From Planctomycetota bacterium (GTDB taxonomy: Bacteria > Planctomycetota > UBA1135): DNA of 64,000 bases. The stretch spans positions 354,128 to 418,127 of the forward strand of contig JABHIE010000031.1 of NCBI GenBank assembly GCA_018671175.1, in the 5' to 3' direction. This document shows, one piece after another, positions 1 through 10,678 of the stretch (its first letter is position 1; each line of letters begins with the position of its first letter). Position numbers and translations under genes: made by a program. The notes below the pieces were generated by a model, which searched no databases, was not told the DNA's origin, and saw only the letters and a program-made list of their open reading frames with translations.

Positions 1-206
1 TCTCCGTCTGGCGCAAAACTGACTTTGGGCTCGCATTGCGCAGGAATGGCAATCGGCAGAACCGAGTCTGCGCGCATGCGGATTTCTGTTGCGTCGAAAG
101 TGGCATTTGCCTTATGAAAGACATACCAAGTTCCGCCACCGAGGGCGAGCGTAATCAAAAGGAGAGTGACACCGCACCCCGCAGCTATCTTTTTTCCAGC
201 AGTCAT
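1..206 (-). CDS. N-terminal part of a single-pass membrane or exported protein (cut by window edge)
   Basis: The reverse strand opens an ATG at 206 and stays open to the window edge, giving 68 codons. The protein starts MTAGKKIAAGCGVTLLL, so a short positively charged N-terminus is followed by a hydrophobic stretch at about residues 8-30, then a polar region. This fits a signal anchor or uncleaved signal peptide with an exported body. A TATACT hexamer lies 7 bases before the ATG and no Shine-Dalgarno is seen, so it fits the leaderless pattern found across the window. It is divergent from the thiC riboswitch. The family is not recognisable from the fragment. Confidence 0.62.
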   Translation of the reverse strand, partial: MTAGKKIAAGCGVTLLLITLALGGGTWYVFHKANATFDATEIRMRADSVLPIAIPAQCEPKVSFAPDG

Positions 207-213
207 GCGGAGA

Positions 214-219
214 AGTATA
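214..219 (-). promoter_or_regulatory. -10-like hexamer of the partial membrane protein gene
   Basis: The minus strand reads TATACT, ending 7 bases before the ATG at 206. If used, transcription would begin at or next to the start codon. No clear -35 box is visible. Confidence 0.4.
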
Positions 220-240
220 GGGAATCGGCCTATCGTGGCT

Positions 241-246
241 TATAGT
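241..246 (+). promoter_or_regulatory. -10-like hexamer for the thiC riboswitch transcript
   Basis: TATAGT here would place the transcription start near 252-254, exactly where the TPP aptamer begins. The spacing supports it; no good -35 is seen. Confidence 0.4.
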
Positions 247-251
247 GATGG

Positions 252-2709
<2,458 letters not shown>

Positions 2710-2726
<17 letters not shown>

Positions 2727-3198
2727 CGTTGGCTGGCGAAGCCGAAAAGCGAATGGCCGTTGCGTAGGCGATGGCCTCAACCGAACCCATCTTTTGTGCA
2801 CTTCCTGATATTTTGGAAGTCTCGATGCGCAGGTTTAAAAACAAATCGGCATCGGGTGCGGATTCAATCAAACGCAAAATGGCCTCGCGGCGAGCGCGAT
2901 CAAGTAAAGGCGCGTAACCACGCATTTCGCCGCCCACAAGTTTGCGTAGGCTGCTGGTGAAAACCTTGAAAGCATCGACAGCAATAACGACTGAGCCATG
3001 AACCAAGTGCGCTCGCTCAACAGGGCGCTCGTCATGTAGGTGCTTTGTCGTTACGACAGGTAGATTGCGGAAAGCCTGCTCGCGACGGTTGATGTCGCGG
3101 CAGTGCCTAGATTCTCTTTTCTTGCCAACAGCCCAGCCTAAAAGAATGAAAATGAATGAAAGGCTAAGTTGTATGCCAGTTGAAAGCGAGTGTTCCAA
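2710..3198 (-). CDS. YbjQ/UPF0145-like domain protein with N-terminal membrane anchor
   Basis: Residues after about 30 match the YbjQ (UPF0145, DUF74) fold, with a KLVGGEMRGYAPLL core like the KLVGGELRGYTELL of the neighbour upstream. In front is a hydrophobic segment (IQLSLSFIFILLGWAVG) that should anchor it. YbjQ proteins form pentameric shells and are loosely annotated as heavy-metal binding; the biochemical role is unknown. No ATG is available. A TTG at 3198 has GGAG 7 bases upstream, just before the stop of the preceding gene. A TTG at 3213 is the longer alternative. It sits between a soluble YbjQ gene and the M48 peptidase in one overlapping operon. Confidence 0.8.
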
Positions 3199-3202
3199 TA
3201 GC

Positions 3203-3517
3203 CTACTCCACAAGCACGGCCGTGCCGTAAACCATCATTTCAGAGGCGCCAGCCGCAACGGAAGATGTCGCGAAACGCACATTCACAATCGCGTTTGCTC
3301 CCAATTCAATAGCCTGTAGTTTCATGCGCTCAATCGCCTGAGCTCGCGATTCTTGCAATAGCTCGGTATAGCCACGGAGCTCACCGCCGACCAAATTCTT
3401 TAGGCCAGCTGCAAAATCACGCCCCACATGTTTTGCGCGAATACTAGAACCCTGCACCAAGCCGTAGTGCTCGACAATAGTTTTGCCAGGGATGCTCTCA
3501 ATGTTGGTTAACTGCAT
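3203..3517 (-). CDS. YbjQ family protein (UPF0145)
   Basis: The 104-residue product is a complete YbjQ protein: N-terminal IPGKTIVEHYGLVQGSSI, the family core KNLVGGELRGYTELL, and a C-terminal strand with YGTAVLV. The family forms small homo-oligomers with suggested metal binding but no proven reaction. It heads a three-gene operon with a membrane-anchored paralogue and an M48 peptidase. TAGAAT ends 6 bases before its ATG, mirroring the divergent trpS promoter. Confidence 0.93.
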   Translation of the reverse strand: MQLTNIESIPGKTIVEHYGLVQGSSIRAKHVGRDFAAGLKNLVGGELRGYTELLQESRAQAIERMKLQAIELGANAIVNVRFATSSVAAGASEMMVYGTAVLVE

Positions 3518-3523
3518 AACGGC

Positions 3524-3529
3524 ATTCTA
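3524..3529 (-). promoter_or_regulatory. TAGAAT -10 element of the ybjQ operon
   Basis: The minus strand reads TAGAAT, then 6 bases, then the ATG at 3517. There is no Shine-Dalgarno. Transcription would start at about the start codon. Confidence 0.55.
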
Positions 3530-3541
3530 CCTTCGCTCGTT

Positions 3542-3547
3542 TAGAAT
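3542..3547 (+). promoter_or_regulatory. TAGAAT -10 element of trpS
   Basis: TAGAAT is followed by 6 bases and the trpS ATG at 3554. It lies 12 bases from the opposing TAGAAT of ybjQ, so the 36-base divergent region holds two mirrored promoters. Confidence 0.55.
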
Positions 3548-3553
3548 GCGCGT

Positions 3554-4540
3554 ATGACCACCATCCTCAGCGGGATTCAGCCGAGCGGGACGCTTCACCT
3601 CGGTAATTACTTCGGTGCTATTCAGCAACACATCGCAATGCAAGAGCGCGATGCAGACTTGTTTTATTTCATCGCTGATTATCATGCGCTGACCACTTTG
3701 CGTGATGCCGCGGCATTGCGTGACAATGTTTTCGATGTTGCCGTTTCATATTTAGCTCTTGGCCTTGACCCTGAAAAGGTCGCACTCTTTCGCCAGTCTG
3801 ATGTGCCTGAGGTCACTGAGATTGCATGGCTGCTGGCTACGGTTACTGGCATGGGCTTGCTTGAGCGGGCGCATAGTTATAAAGACAAGGTCGCTCAAGG
3901 CATTAAGCCTAGCATTGGTTTATTTACTTACCCCATTTTGATGGCGGCTGACATTCTCGCTTACGATTCGGACATCGTCCCGGTCGGCAAAGACCAGGTC
4001 CAGCATGTCGAGATGACGCAAGACATGGCGACTCATTTCAACACGGCCTTCAAGTCAGAGGTTTTTCGCCGCCCCGAGTGGGAAATGGCTGCGACGACTT
4101 CCGCGCAGAAAGTGCCTGGGCTTGATGGCCAAAAGATGTCTAAATCATATGGCAACACCATCCCTATTTTTCTTGAGGGCAAGCCGCTTAAAAAATTGGT
4201 GAATCGTATTGTGACCGATTCGCGGCCACCCGAAGAGGCTAAAAACCCTGATGAGCTGTTTCTGTTTGATTTGCTCGCGCTCTTTTTAGACGCAAGCGAG
4301 TTGGCTGACTGGAAGTCGCAGGTCGCGGCTGGTGGCGAAGGTGCGCCAGGCTACGGTCACTTAAAAGCGCGCGTCCGCGAAGGGGTCGAAGAGCATTTTG
4401 CGGCAGCCCGTTTGCGGCGCACCGAACTAATCGCCAACCCTGACTATGTTGAGTCGGTTTTGGCCGCAGGTGCTGAAAAAGCTCGTTTGCGCGCTCGTTT
4501 AGTACGAGACCGTGCGCTTAAAGCTTGCGGTCTGCGCTAG
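3554..4540 (+). CDS. trpS: Tryptophanyl-tRNA synthetase
   Basis: A class Ic aminoacyl-tRNA synthetase that charges tRNA-Trp. The 328-residue length matches bacterial TrpS. The HIGH-like motif is TLHLGNYFG near residues 13-21 and the KMSKS loop is [10 protein letters not shown] at 192-201. The sequence between them includes the TrpS pattern [14 protein letters not shown]. It is divergent from the YbjQ operon and its last 23 bases overlap the convergent yidD gene. A TAGAAT hexamer 6 bases upstream and no ribosome site suggest a leaderless mRNA. Confidence 0.98.
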   Translation: MTTILSGIQPSGTLHLGNYFGAIQQHIAMQERDADLFYFIADYHALTTLRDAAALRDNVFDVAVSYLALGLDPEKVALFRQSDVPEVTEIAWLLATVTGMGLLERAHSYKDKVAQGIKPSIGLFTYPILMAADILAYDSDIVPVGKDQVQHVEMTQDMATHFNTAFKSEVFRRPEWEMAATTSAQKVPGLDGQKMSKSYGNTIPIFLEGKPLKKLVNRIVTDSRPPEEAKNPDELFLFDLLALFLDASELADWKSQVAAGGEGAPGYGHLKARVREGVEEHFAAARLRRTELIANPDYVESVLAAGAEKARLRARLVRDRALKACGLR

Positions 4541-4799
4541 ATTCGCCGCATTCACAATCATCTTTTGCGAGGCATGACGGGTGCAGAGGCACTGGGTCAT
4601 AGCCACCTTTACAAAAGGGCTGGCACCGTAGCACTCGCCAAAGACCAAGCCAGAATCCAACCCAAGCCCCACGAGTCTTTAGAGCTTCAAGTGCGTAGCT
4701 TGAGCAGGTCGGGGTGAAACGGCATTTGCTTCCGCCCAGCATGGGGCTGATGAACTTCTGGTAGAAGCGCACAGGCAGAGCAAGCAAAGATGCAATCAT
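4518..4799 (-). CDS. yidD: Membrane protein insertion efficiency factor YidD
   Basis: A 93-residue protein with the family pattern: amphipathic N-terminus [27 protein letters not shown], and [14 protein letters not shown]. YidD sits at the inner face of the cytoplasmic membrane and helps YidC-dependent insertion. The start overlaps the rnpA stop by 4 bases, keeping the widespread rnpA-yidD coupling. The usual yidC partner is absent here: trpS converges on the 3' end instead. The tail after the conserved part ([15 protein letters not shown]) is acidic and not typical. Confidence 0.94.
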   Translation of the reverse strand: MIASLLALPVRFYQKFISPMLGGSKCRFTPTCSSYALEALKTRGAWVGFWLGLWRVLRCQPFCKGGYDPVPLHPSCLAKDDCECGESSADRKL

Positions 4800-5227
4800 G
4801 TTGTGGTTGTATCGCTCTTGGCCGAGCGCGCGGCTTGCTGTTCCAGTTTACGAGCCCACTTCCGATCGATTTTCGGGATGAGTCTTATAAGCTCAGCTCT
4901 GACCTCAGGCATGGAATAGGCGTGCAACTTTTCGGCCACCGGGATCAGGATGTAATCCATGGCGGCTAATTCAGGTCGCAAGAGCCGAAAAGACTCTCGA
5001 AAACATCGCCGTGCACGATTGCGAATCACCGCTGACTTCGCATATTTTTTACTGACTGAGAGGCCAACTCGAGCGAAACCAGGAGAGCGGTCATTGTCTT
5101 TGGGTCGCTCTGCCGCAACGACTAAAATGAGCTGACCCCGAGCCCTCACGCCATGGCGATACACCCACGCAAAATCTTTCTGACTTTGCATGCGCGCTTG
5201 AGAGGGGAGGCGGAGGTTCTGACTCAT
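4796..5227 (-). CDS. rnpA: Ribonuclease P protein component
   Basis: RnpA binds the RNase P RNA and improves removal of 5' tRNA leaders. The 143-residue product begins [16 protein letters not shown], as in many RnpA proteins, and has the RNA-binding signature [20 protein letters not shown]. The start at 5227 is preferred over 5293 because it matches the family N-terminus and has AGGGG at 5237-5233. rpmH, normally upstream, is missing: a divergent gene starts at the very same CATG. It is translationally coupled to yidD. Confidence 0.95.
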   Translation of the reverse strand: MSQNLRLPSQARMQSQKDFAWVYRHGVRARGQLILVVAAERPKDNDRSPGFARVGLSVSKKYAKSAVIRNRARRCFRESFRLLRPELAAMDYILIPVAEKLHAYSMPEVRAELIRLIPKIDRKWARKLEQQAARSAKSDTTTT

Positions 5228-5702
5228 GACAGCCCCTAAGCATAAACCGACGACGCCCGCGGCGGACTCTCGAGCCGTTTGGTTTGTGGGCACCGCCGAC
5301 CCTCAGGCCCTTGCGGCCAAAGAAATCTTGTCGATATGCAATGGCATATGGAGCGCCGAATCGTGTGCCGTCGCGCCAGTCGTCCTTGTGCATGAGCGCG
5401 CGCACACGCAACTCGTCCGCCGATTGCGCGAGCGGATGCCGTCCTTAGCCCCAGTGCTGGCGGCGACATTTTTGCATTCTTGGCTCGATGGGGGTGCAAC
5501 TCTCATTCAAGGTGGCTTAGATAGTGCTGATGGCGTCACTCCGGCGCTGCTCGTTAACCCTTCAGCCGATTCTTTGTGGCTGCGTCCTGACGCTCCGCGA
5601 GCCGCGGCTTTGCTCGTTCTTCGTGTTTCTGATCAGAAACACGCCGAATCCCTCCTTTCCTCCCTTGGCGCGACGGTTTTCCAAACGGCCCGATGGGGGT
5701 AG
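5226..5702 (+). CDS. Uncharacterised 158-residue protein divergent from rnpA
   Basis: I do not recognise this family. The product is soluble, Ala/Leu rich, with no signal peptide or membrane segment. It has blocks such as AVWFVGTADPQALAAKEIL at the N-terminus, a conserved-looking HERAHTQLVRRLRERMPSL middle, and a C-terminal strand-helix part (ALLVLRVSDQKHAESLLSSL). GGAGG at 5212-5216 lies 9 bases before the ATG, so translation is well supported. Its ATG and the rnpA ATG share CATG at 5225-5228. Its stop codon TAG forms the first half of the lat -10 element. Confidence 0.72.
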   Translation: MTAPKHKPTTPAADSRAVWFVGTADPQALAAKEILSICNGIWSAESCAVAPVVLVHERAHTQLVRRLRERMPSLAPVLAATFLHSWLDGGATLIQGGLDSADGVTPALLVNPSADSLWLRPDAPRAAALLVLRVSDQKHAESLLSSLGATVFQTARWG

Positions 5703-5705
5703 AAT
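5700..5705 (+). promoter_or_regulatory. TAGAAT -10 element of lat, overlapping the upstream stop codon
   Basis: The TAG stop of the upstream gene is the first half of TAGAAT. Six bases later is GTG at 5712, which supports GTG as the true lat start. Confidence 0.5.
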
Positions 5706-5711
5706 GACCCC

Positions 5712-7040
5712 GTGAACATGACTCTTAGCCCTAACGCTCCCATTGCTGCCACCGATGTGCACGAATCCCTTGGTAAGTGGATTCTCGTCGATGGCTACCC
5801 TTTCGTCCTTGACCTCGAAAATTCCAAAGGCGCTAAACTCGTCGATGCCCGCACGGGCCGCGAGTATTTAGACTTTTTTGGATGCTTCGGCTCGACACCA
5901 ATCGGCTGGAACCACCCCGCGCTATGCGATCAAGAGTGGCTCAACAAAGTGGCCACAGCGGTGATCAATAAGCCCGCCAACTCCGATCTCTACACTTGGC
6001 AAATGGCCGAGTTCGTCGAGGCCATCGGCAATGCTGCGATGCCTGAGGGCTTCAAGCACATGTTCTTTGTTGACGGCGGCGCGCTTGCTGTTGAAAATGC
6101 ACTAAAAGTTGCCTTCGACTGGAAGGTTCGGCGCAATCGCTCCAAAGGTGTCGATTCTGATGTGGGCCAATTAGTTATCCACTTCAAAAAGGCATTCCAC
6201 GGCCGCTCGGGCTATACGCTTTCCGTGACGAATACTTTGGTCGACAAAGTCGCTTACTTCCCTAAGTTTGACACTTGGCCGCGGGTCGATGCACCAGCTA
6301 TCGATTTTGATAACCCTGATGCCGTCCTTGAACTAGAAAAAGATTCACTTGCGCAAATCGATGCAGCCTTTGATCTGCACGGTGACGACATTGCTTGCAT
6401 CTTGATTGAGCCATTGCAGTGCGAGGGTGGCGACCGTCACTTCCGTCCTGAGTATTTGGCCGCACTCAAGTCGCGTTGCGAAAAGCACGATTGCTTGTTG
6501 ATCTTCGATGAGGTCCAAACGGGCTTCTTCGGTTCAGGCAAAACTTGGGCATGGCAAAACTATGGCGTTGAGCCAGATATTTTTGCTTTCGGCAAGAAGT
6601 CGCAGCAGTGCGGCATCATGGCCGGGCCGCGCATCGACGATGTGCCAGACAACTGCTTCCAGACATCTAGCCGCATTAATTCCACTTGGGGTGGCAACCT
6701 CGTTGACATGATGCGCGCCACCAAGGTGCTTGAAGTCATCGAAAACGATAACCTCGTGGCTAATGCTAGCCGTCAAGGCGAGCGCTGGATTACCGGCATG
6801 CGCGCGATTGCTGCAGATTTTGCCACAGTTACCAATGTGCGTGGTTTGGGTCTGATTATGGCCTTTGACATGCCTGATGGTGATTCGCGCAATGCTCTGC
6901 TTGGCGCCATGATGGAAGCCGGCATGATTGGCTTGAGTTCAGGTGAGCGTACGGTGCGGTTCCGTCCACACTTGGCGATTACCGATGCCGATACAGATCT
7001 TTGCCTTGAGCTAACCCGCAAGGCTTTGCAGGCTCTCTAA
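5712..7040 (+). CDS. lat: L-lysine 6-transaminase (class III PLP aminotransferase)
   Basis: LAT moves the epsilon-amino group of lysine to 2-oxoglutarate, giving allysine (2-aminoadipate 6-semialdehyde). The 442-residue protein shows LAT-type blocks rather than generic class III ones: DFFGCFGSTPIGWNHPAL near 54-71, the PLP-phosphate region DGGALAVENA at 121-130, DEVQTGFFGSGK at 266-277, and the Schiff-base lysine in FGKKSQQCG at 293-301. The start is GTG at 5712, 6 bases after TAGAAT; an ATG two codons on is the alternative. No lysine catabolic partner lies next to it. Family assignment is strong; substrate is inferred from family. Confidence 0.9.
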   Translation: MNMTLSPNAPIAATDVHESLGKWILVDGYPFVLDLENSKGAKLVDARTGREYLDFFGCFGSTPIGWNHPALCDQEWLNKVATAVINKPANSDLYTWQMAEFVEAIGNAAMPEGFKHMFFVDGGALAVENALKVAFDWKVRRNRSKGVDSDVGQLVIHFKKAFHGRSGYTLSVTNTLVDKVAYFPKFDTWPRVDAPAIDFDNPDAVLELEKDSLAQIDAAFDLHGDDIACILIEPLQCEGGDRHFRPEYLAALKSRCEKHDCLLIFDEVQTGFFGSGKTWAWQNYGVEPDIFAFGKKSQQCGIMAGPRIDDVPDNCFQTSSRINSTWGGNLVDMMRATKVLEVIENDNLVANASRQGERWITGMRAIAADFATVTNVRGLGLIMAFDMPDGDSRNALLGAMMEAGMIGLSSGERTVRFRPHLAITDADTDLCLELTRKALQAL

Positions 7041-10000
7041 CGATTTGATTCAAGCGCTTGCGGCGTTGGCTGCAAGACATTCCAGGCCTCGGGCAATTGC
7101 TCGGGGCCTGACTCTTTTAGGGCTTCTTCAAGGGCTTGAATGGCTGATTCAACTTCGGCGCAGGGCTTTGCGGTGCGAAGCAACTCAAACTCGGATTTGA
7201 TTTCAGTTGCTGTTTTTGAGCCACGGCCTGCGGCACGAGTGATTTTCATTAATTGGCCCCATTCTTTTTTGGCTTGCCGATAGAGGGCTCGCTTTTCTAG
7301 CTTGCGTAAGCGCACTTCCGCCAAATCAGAGAGGCTGGTCTCAGGGAATTCGACAACCGCGTGGCGGAGCATTGCTGCACTTTTGAGTGGCCAACCGCGC
7401 TCATAGGCTAGTTGCGCATCTTGCGGAAGATTCTCGCCCTCGGCCAAAATCTGATTGCGGATTTCTCGCACACGGATGACCGCAGGATCAAAATCGGCGT
7501 CAAGGTCGGCGAGTGGCGCGGCCAAGGTCAATGCGGTTTTCCAATCGCCGGCTTGCTGAGCGGCTTCGACTCGCTCAAGCGTGCCTTGCAATTCATGGAG
7601 CGTGTCGAGATGGTATTTGCGCGAGAGGGCCTCAAGGGGGCGGTCTAGGGGCGTTTGCGAGCCTTTGACCCAGCCCACGCCAGAGGCCAAGCTGGGGTCG
7701 CCTTCCCAAACCACTTTGCCGTGAACATCAAGCACGAGAATGTGGGGTAAGTTCCATCCGTCGTCGCCACCGACAACATGGTAGGCGTAATGCGTCGTCA
7801 AATCGAGGTCATCAATTGCTACGCTCACGCCCGGCATCGGCGTCTTATTGAGAGCTTGCCGCACCATCATGGGGTCGTGAGTGTTGTCTAGCAGAGCCAA
7901 GAATTCAAAACCCTGCGGCCCCCAGCGTTTGGCGAGCTCAGAATAATAGGCAGCCGTCGGGATTATGTTTTCTTGCGCAAGCGACCAGAACATCAAAACG
8001 AGAGGCCGACCAATTTTGTCTTTTAGGCGAAAAGTCTCGCCCTGAACAAACGGCGTATCGACCGTTGGTTCGGGTGGTGTAAAGCCAGAGAAGACACCAG
8101 GTGCTCGCAGCGATGCGTCTTGAGAAAGTGCCTGTTGCGCCATTTCGCGTTCCATGCGCGCAGCTGGGTCGTGGGGGTCGCGAGCAAGGAGCCGAATGCC
8201 ACGGTAAGCCGCATTTCCTGTACCGGTAATCAGCCCAAAACCGCCGCGGAGGGCATCTCGCGTGCTCATCTCTAGGTGCATGAGATATTTGCCGTTGAGG
8301 TAGACATCGAGGTCGGTGCCGACCACATCAATGCGCAATTTCTGCCACCCCTTTTCGAATTGGACTTGCCGGTGTTGGAGGATATCCCATTGCTCACCAT
8401 GCTTGGCGACCACTTGCAGAAAGCCTTTAGGCAAAAGCATCACGGCATGCGTGTTGTTGTTGTCTTTGTATCCGAAACAAAGCCCCATCAGGTTGGCGTC
8501 TTCGCCAAAGCGCATTTCGGTTTCAAGTGAAAAGTCGGCCTGGATCGTTGTTTCGCAAGTCAATTCGCGCGTGAGGAATGCACCCGCCTCTTTTGAAATG
8601 ATGTCGTCTCGCTCGATGCGAGCCTTGATTTTGCCTCCATAAGCCGAGTAGCCATTTGTGGTCGACCAGCCCGTCATATCGAATTCATTGAATGCGACCT
8701 TCCATTGCGCCAAGCTTAAGCCCGTGTCCTTTGTGATTTTGGTGTAAAGAGCCAAGGCCTCTTCGGATGCAAAACCAGCGCTGACTTGGCGCGTGGTTTC
8801 GAGCGCCATCAGCGGAAGGCCTCGCGCTAAATAGTCTTTGGCGAGGGCTATTCCCGTTTTTGAGGAGTCTTCGCGGATGCGCGCGTGTTTGCGTGCAGCA
8901 GGGTCAAGCTTTTTAACCAAGGCGATTGCGCTCTCGTATCGCTCATCATTTTCGGCTTCGCCACGCAACTCAAGCTCGTTTGCAAATGCGCGGTAAAGAG
9001 CACCAGCGCGGTCGAGATTTTTCATGGCATGGACGCATTCGGCTGTCGCCCATAAAACATTTGGGTCATCAGCGGCATGAAGGAGCGCCTCTTCAAAGAG
9101 CTCCATGGCAAGATCATATTCTTCGCGCGTGAAAGCTTTGATGCCAAAGGCAAGAGCGCTGGTTGTCGCATCGGCCATGCCAAGCTGAATATCGCGCAGC
9201 TGCAAAATCCACTCACCCCAAATCTCGTTTAAGGCATCAATATCTTGCACGGGCGAGAGTGGGTTTTCTTTGAGTACCAAATTCTCAAAATGCTCAACTC
9301 GCTGATCGACTCCGCGGCTTGCAGCACCCGACAAATAGTAGTCATGCAAAACCTCGCGGTAAACGGGTCGCCCTGTTTCGGGGTCGCGATAGTTGTAAAG
9401 AAAATAGACGACTCCCCATGTCGGCGCATACCAGGGTGGCCCCCAGCCATAACGATTCTCAATCAAGATGCGCAAAGTGGGAGCGCGAGTTGGCGTCGCC
9501 CATTCGCCTTCCGCATCACGGACGCCATCTTTATGGTCAACCATCCAGCCCTTTTCAACACGCGAAGCGAGTGGGAACAGCCGATGAGATGCGACCTCAT
9601 TCCAGCGCACTTTTCCGTTGGATAGGATGGTCGTGCCCTCGAAGAAACTTGCGTAGGCCTCGTTTAGCCAACCTGGCACACCACCCTTACCGGTTAGCCC
9701 CACAAACTGGTGCGCGGCTTCATGGAAAAGCGTGCTGTACATCGAAAGAATGTTTTCTTTGCCCGATGTGCCACCGACATAGGTCTCAACATGTGAACCC
9801 GTAAAGTGCCCACCTGACCACTCAATGGGGGGGCCAAAGCCCTTTTTGAGGTATTCATCACGGTCTTTAAAAACATGGACGGTAACGCGCGGGGTCGGTT
9901 TGCCGTCTTCTTTGAAGTGGAAGAAATGGCGGTAGGCCATATTCATCTGCTCCATGGCAATACTTGCTGTTTTTAAAACTAGATAACCTGCGTTTGTTTT

Positions 10001-10666
10001 ATATGAATAATTCTCACCTTTTTCTTCCCAGGCGTCGCTCCATTCCGTGTGCTTCGGATTTTCTTTTGCAAGCCACTCAGGGTCAATGCCATCAAGTGGG
10101 TCAGCGCCAGCGTAAGCGTCAGCAATGGCAACATCATCGGAACCCGTTTGGATGATTTTCTTTTTTAAAGACCGTGCCGCAGAGTGATTGGGCTCAATGC
10201 GCAAGACTTCGTCTAAAACATTGAGCGCCGCGTGTAGGCGTTTCTTTTTGAAGTGTTCTTTGGCGAGGTTAAAAAGCGCCTTTAGGTGCTTGGCGCGCAT
10301 TTTTTCCAGCGCATTGGCTTGTGGGTCAATCTCAAGGAGCGCCTCGCGCATAGCTTGGACCTCTTTGCGACTCACGGGAGGTTTGTCTAGTGAATCAACC
10401 GCGCGCAGCCACGCATGCATGGCGTAAGCCGCCTCATCAAGTTGATCGAGCTGGCGGGACCACTTTGCCCAAAGCTCTAGGGCTTCAAGATGCTGGTCGT
10501 GTAGCTCAAGTACACGCCGGACAGATGCAATCGCTAATGCAGTATGGCCAGCTTCTTCGTGACGGTGGGCAGTCGCAAGGTGCTTTTGTGTGTAGGGGTC
10601 ACCCTCGCCACCCATCGGTGAACTGAAAACAAGTGAAGACAGAAGTAAGGCGAGCAAGAAACCCAT
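7037..10666 (-). CDS. Exported multidomain protein: TPR, gluzincin-type metallopeptidase, DUF1080-like, thioredoxin-like
   Basis: The 1209-residue product begins with a signal peptide (about 1-16). Helical TPR-like repeats cover about 25-170. A zinc peptidase core follows with HEAAH at 315-319 and NEAYASFFEG placing Glu336 as third ligand, the HEXXH-Glu spacing of gluzincins. Further TPR-like repeats lie near 500-640. A jelly-roll DUF1080/LamG-like region at about 680-860 includes FGYKDNNNTHAV. A peroxiredoxin/thioredoxin-like fold spans about 890-1040 (RPLVLMFWSLAQENIIPTAA), but the CXXC cysteines are absent. The C-terminus is again helical. This should be periplasmic or surface exposed. TAAGAT, sharing the rlmN stop, ends 6 bases before the ATG. 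The 3' end overlaps lat by 4 bases. Confidence 0.85.
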   Translation of the reverse strand: MGFLLALLLSSLVFSSPMGGEGDPYTQKHLATAHRHEEAGHTALAIASVRRVLELHDQHLEALELWAKWSRQLDQLDEAAYAMHAWLRAVDSLDKPPVSRKEVQAMREALLEIDPQANALEKMRAKHLKALFNLAKEHFKKKRLHAALNVLDEVLRIEPNHSAARSLKKKIIQTGSDDVAIADAYAGADPLDGIDPEWLAKENPKHTEWSDAWEEKGENYSYKTNAGYLVLKTASIAMEQMNMAYRHFFHFKEDGKPTPRVTVHVFKDRDEYLKKGFGPPIEWSGGHFTGSHVETYVGGTSGKENILSMYSTLFHEAAHQFVGLTGKGGVPGWLNEAYASFFEGTTILSNGKVRWNEVASHRLFPLASRVEKGWMVDHKDGVRDAEGEWATPTRAPTLRILIENRYGWGPPWYAPTWGVVYFLYNYRDPETGRPVYREVLHDYYLSGAASRGVDQRVEHFENLVLKENPLSPVQDIDALNEIWGEWILQLRDIQLGMADATTSALAFGIKAFTREEYDLAMELFEEALLHAADDPNVLWATAECVHAMKNLDRAGALYRAFANELELRGEAENDERYESAIALVKKLDPAARKHARIREDSSKTGIALAKDYLARGLPLMALETTRQVSAGFASEEALALYTKITKDTGLSLAQWKVAFNEFDMTGWSTTNGYSAYGGKIKARIERDDIISKEAGAFLTRELTCETTIQADFSLETEMRFGEDANLMGLCFGYKDNNNTHAVMLLPKGFLQVVAKHGEQWDILQHRQVQFEKGWQKLRIDVVGTDLDVYLNGKYLMHLEMSTRDALRGGFGLITGTGNAAYRGIRLLARDPHDPAARMEREMAQQALSQDASLRAPGVFSGFTPPEPTVDTPFVQGETFRLKDKIGRPLVLMFWSLAQENIIPTAAYYSELAKRWGPQGFEFLALLDNTHDPMMVRQALNKTPMPGVSVAIDDLDLTTHYAYHVVGGDDGWNLPHILVLDVHGKVVWEGDPSLASGVGWVKGSQTPLDRPLEALSRKYHLDTLHELQGTLERVEAAQQAGDWKTALTLAAPLADLDADFDPAVIRVREIRNQILAEGENLPQDAQLAYERGWPLKSAAMLRHAVVEFPETSLSDLAEVRLRKLEKRALYRQAKKEWGQLMKITRAAGRGSKTATEIKSEFELLRTAKPCAEVESAIQALEEALKESGPEQLPEAWNVLQPTPQALESNR

Positions 10667-10672
10667 AAGGGA

Positions 10673-10678
10673 ATCTTA
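10673..10678 (-). promoter_or_regulatory. TAAGAT -10 element overlapping the rlmN stop codon
   Basis: The minus strand reads TAAGAT, whose TAA is the rlmN stop. Six bases separate it from the ATG at 10666 of the large exported protein. Confidence 0.45.

Noticed and set aside
4518-5300. rnpA-yidD as a marker of the replication origin.
   Set aside because: No dnaA, rpmH, dnaN or DnaA-box cluster is present, and trpS and a divergent unknown gene flank the pair.
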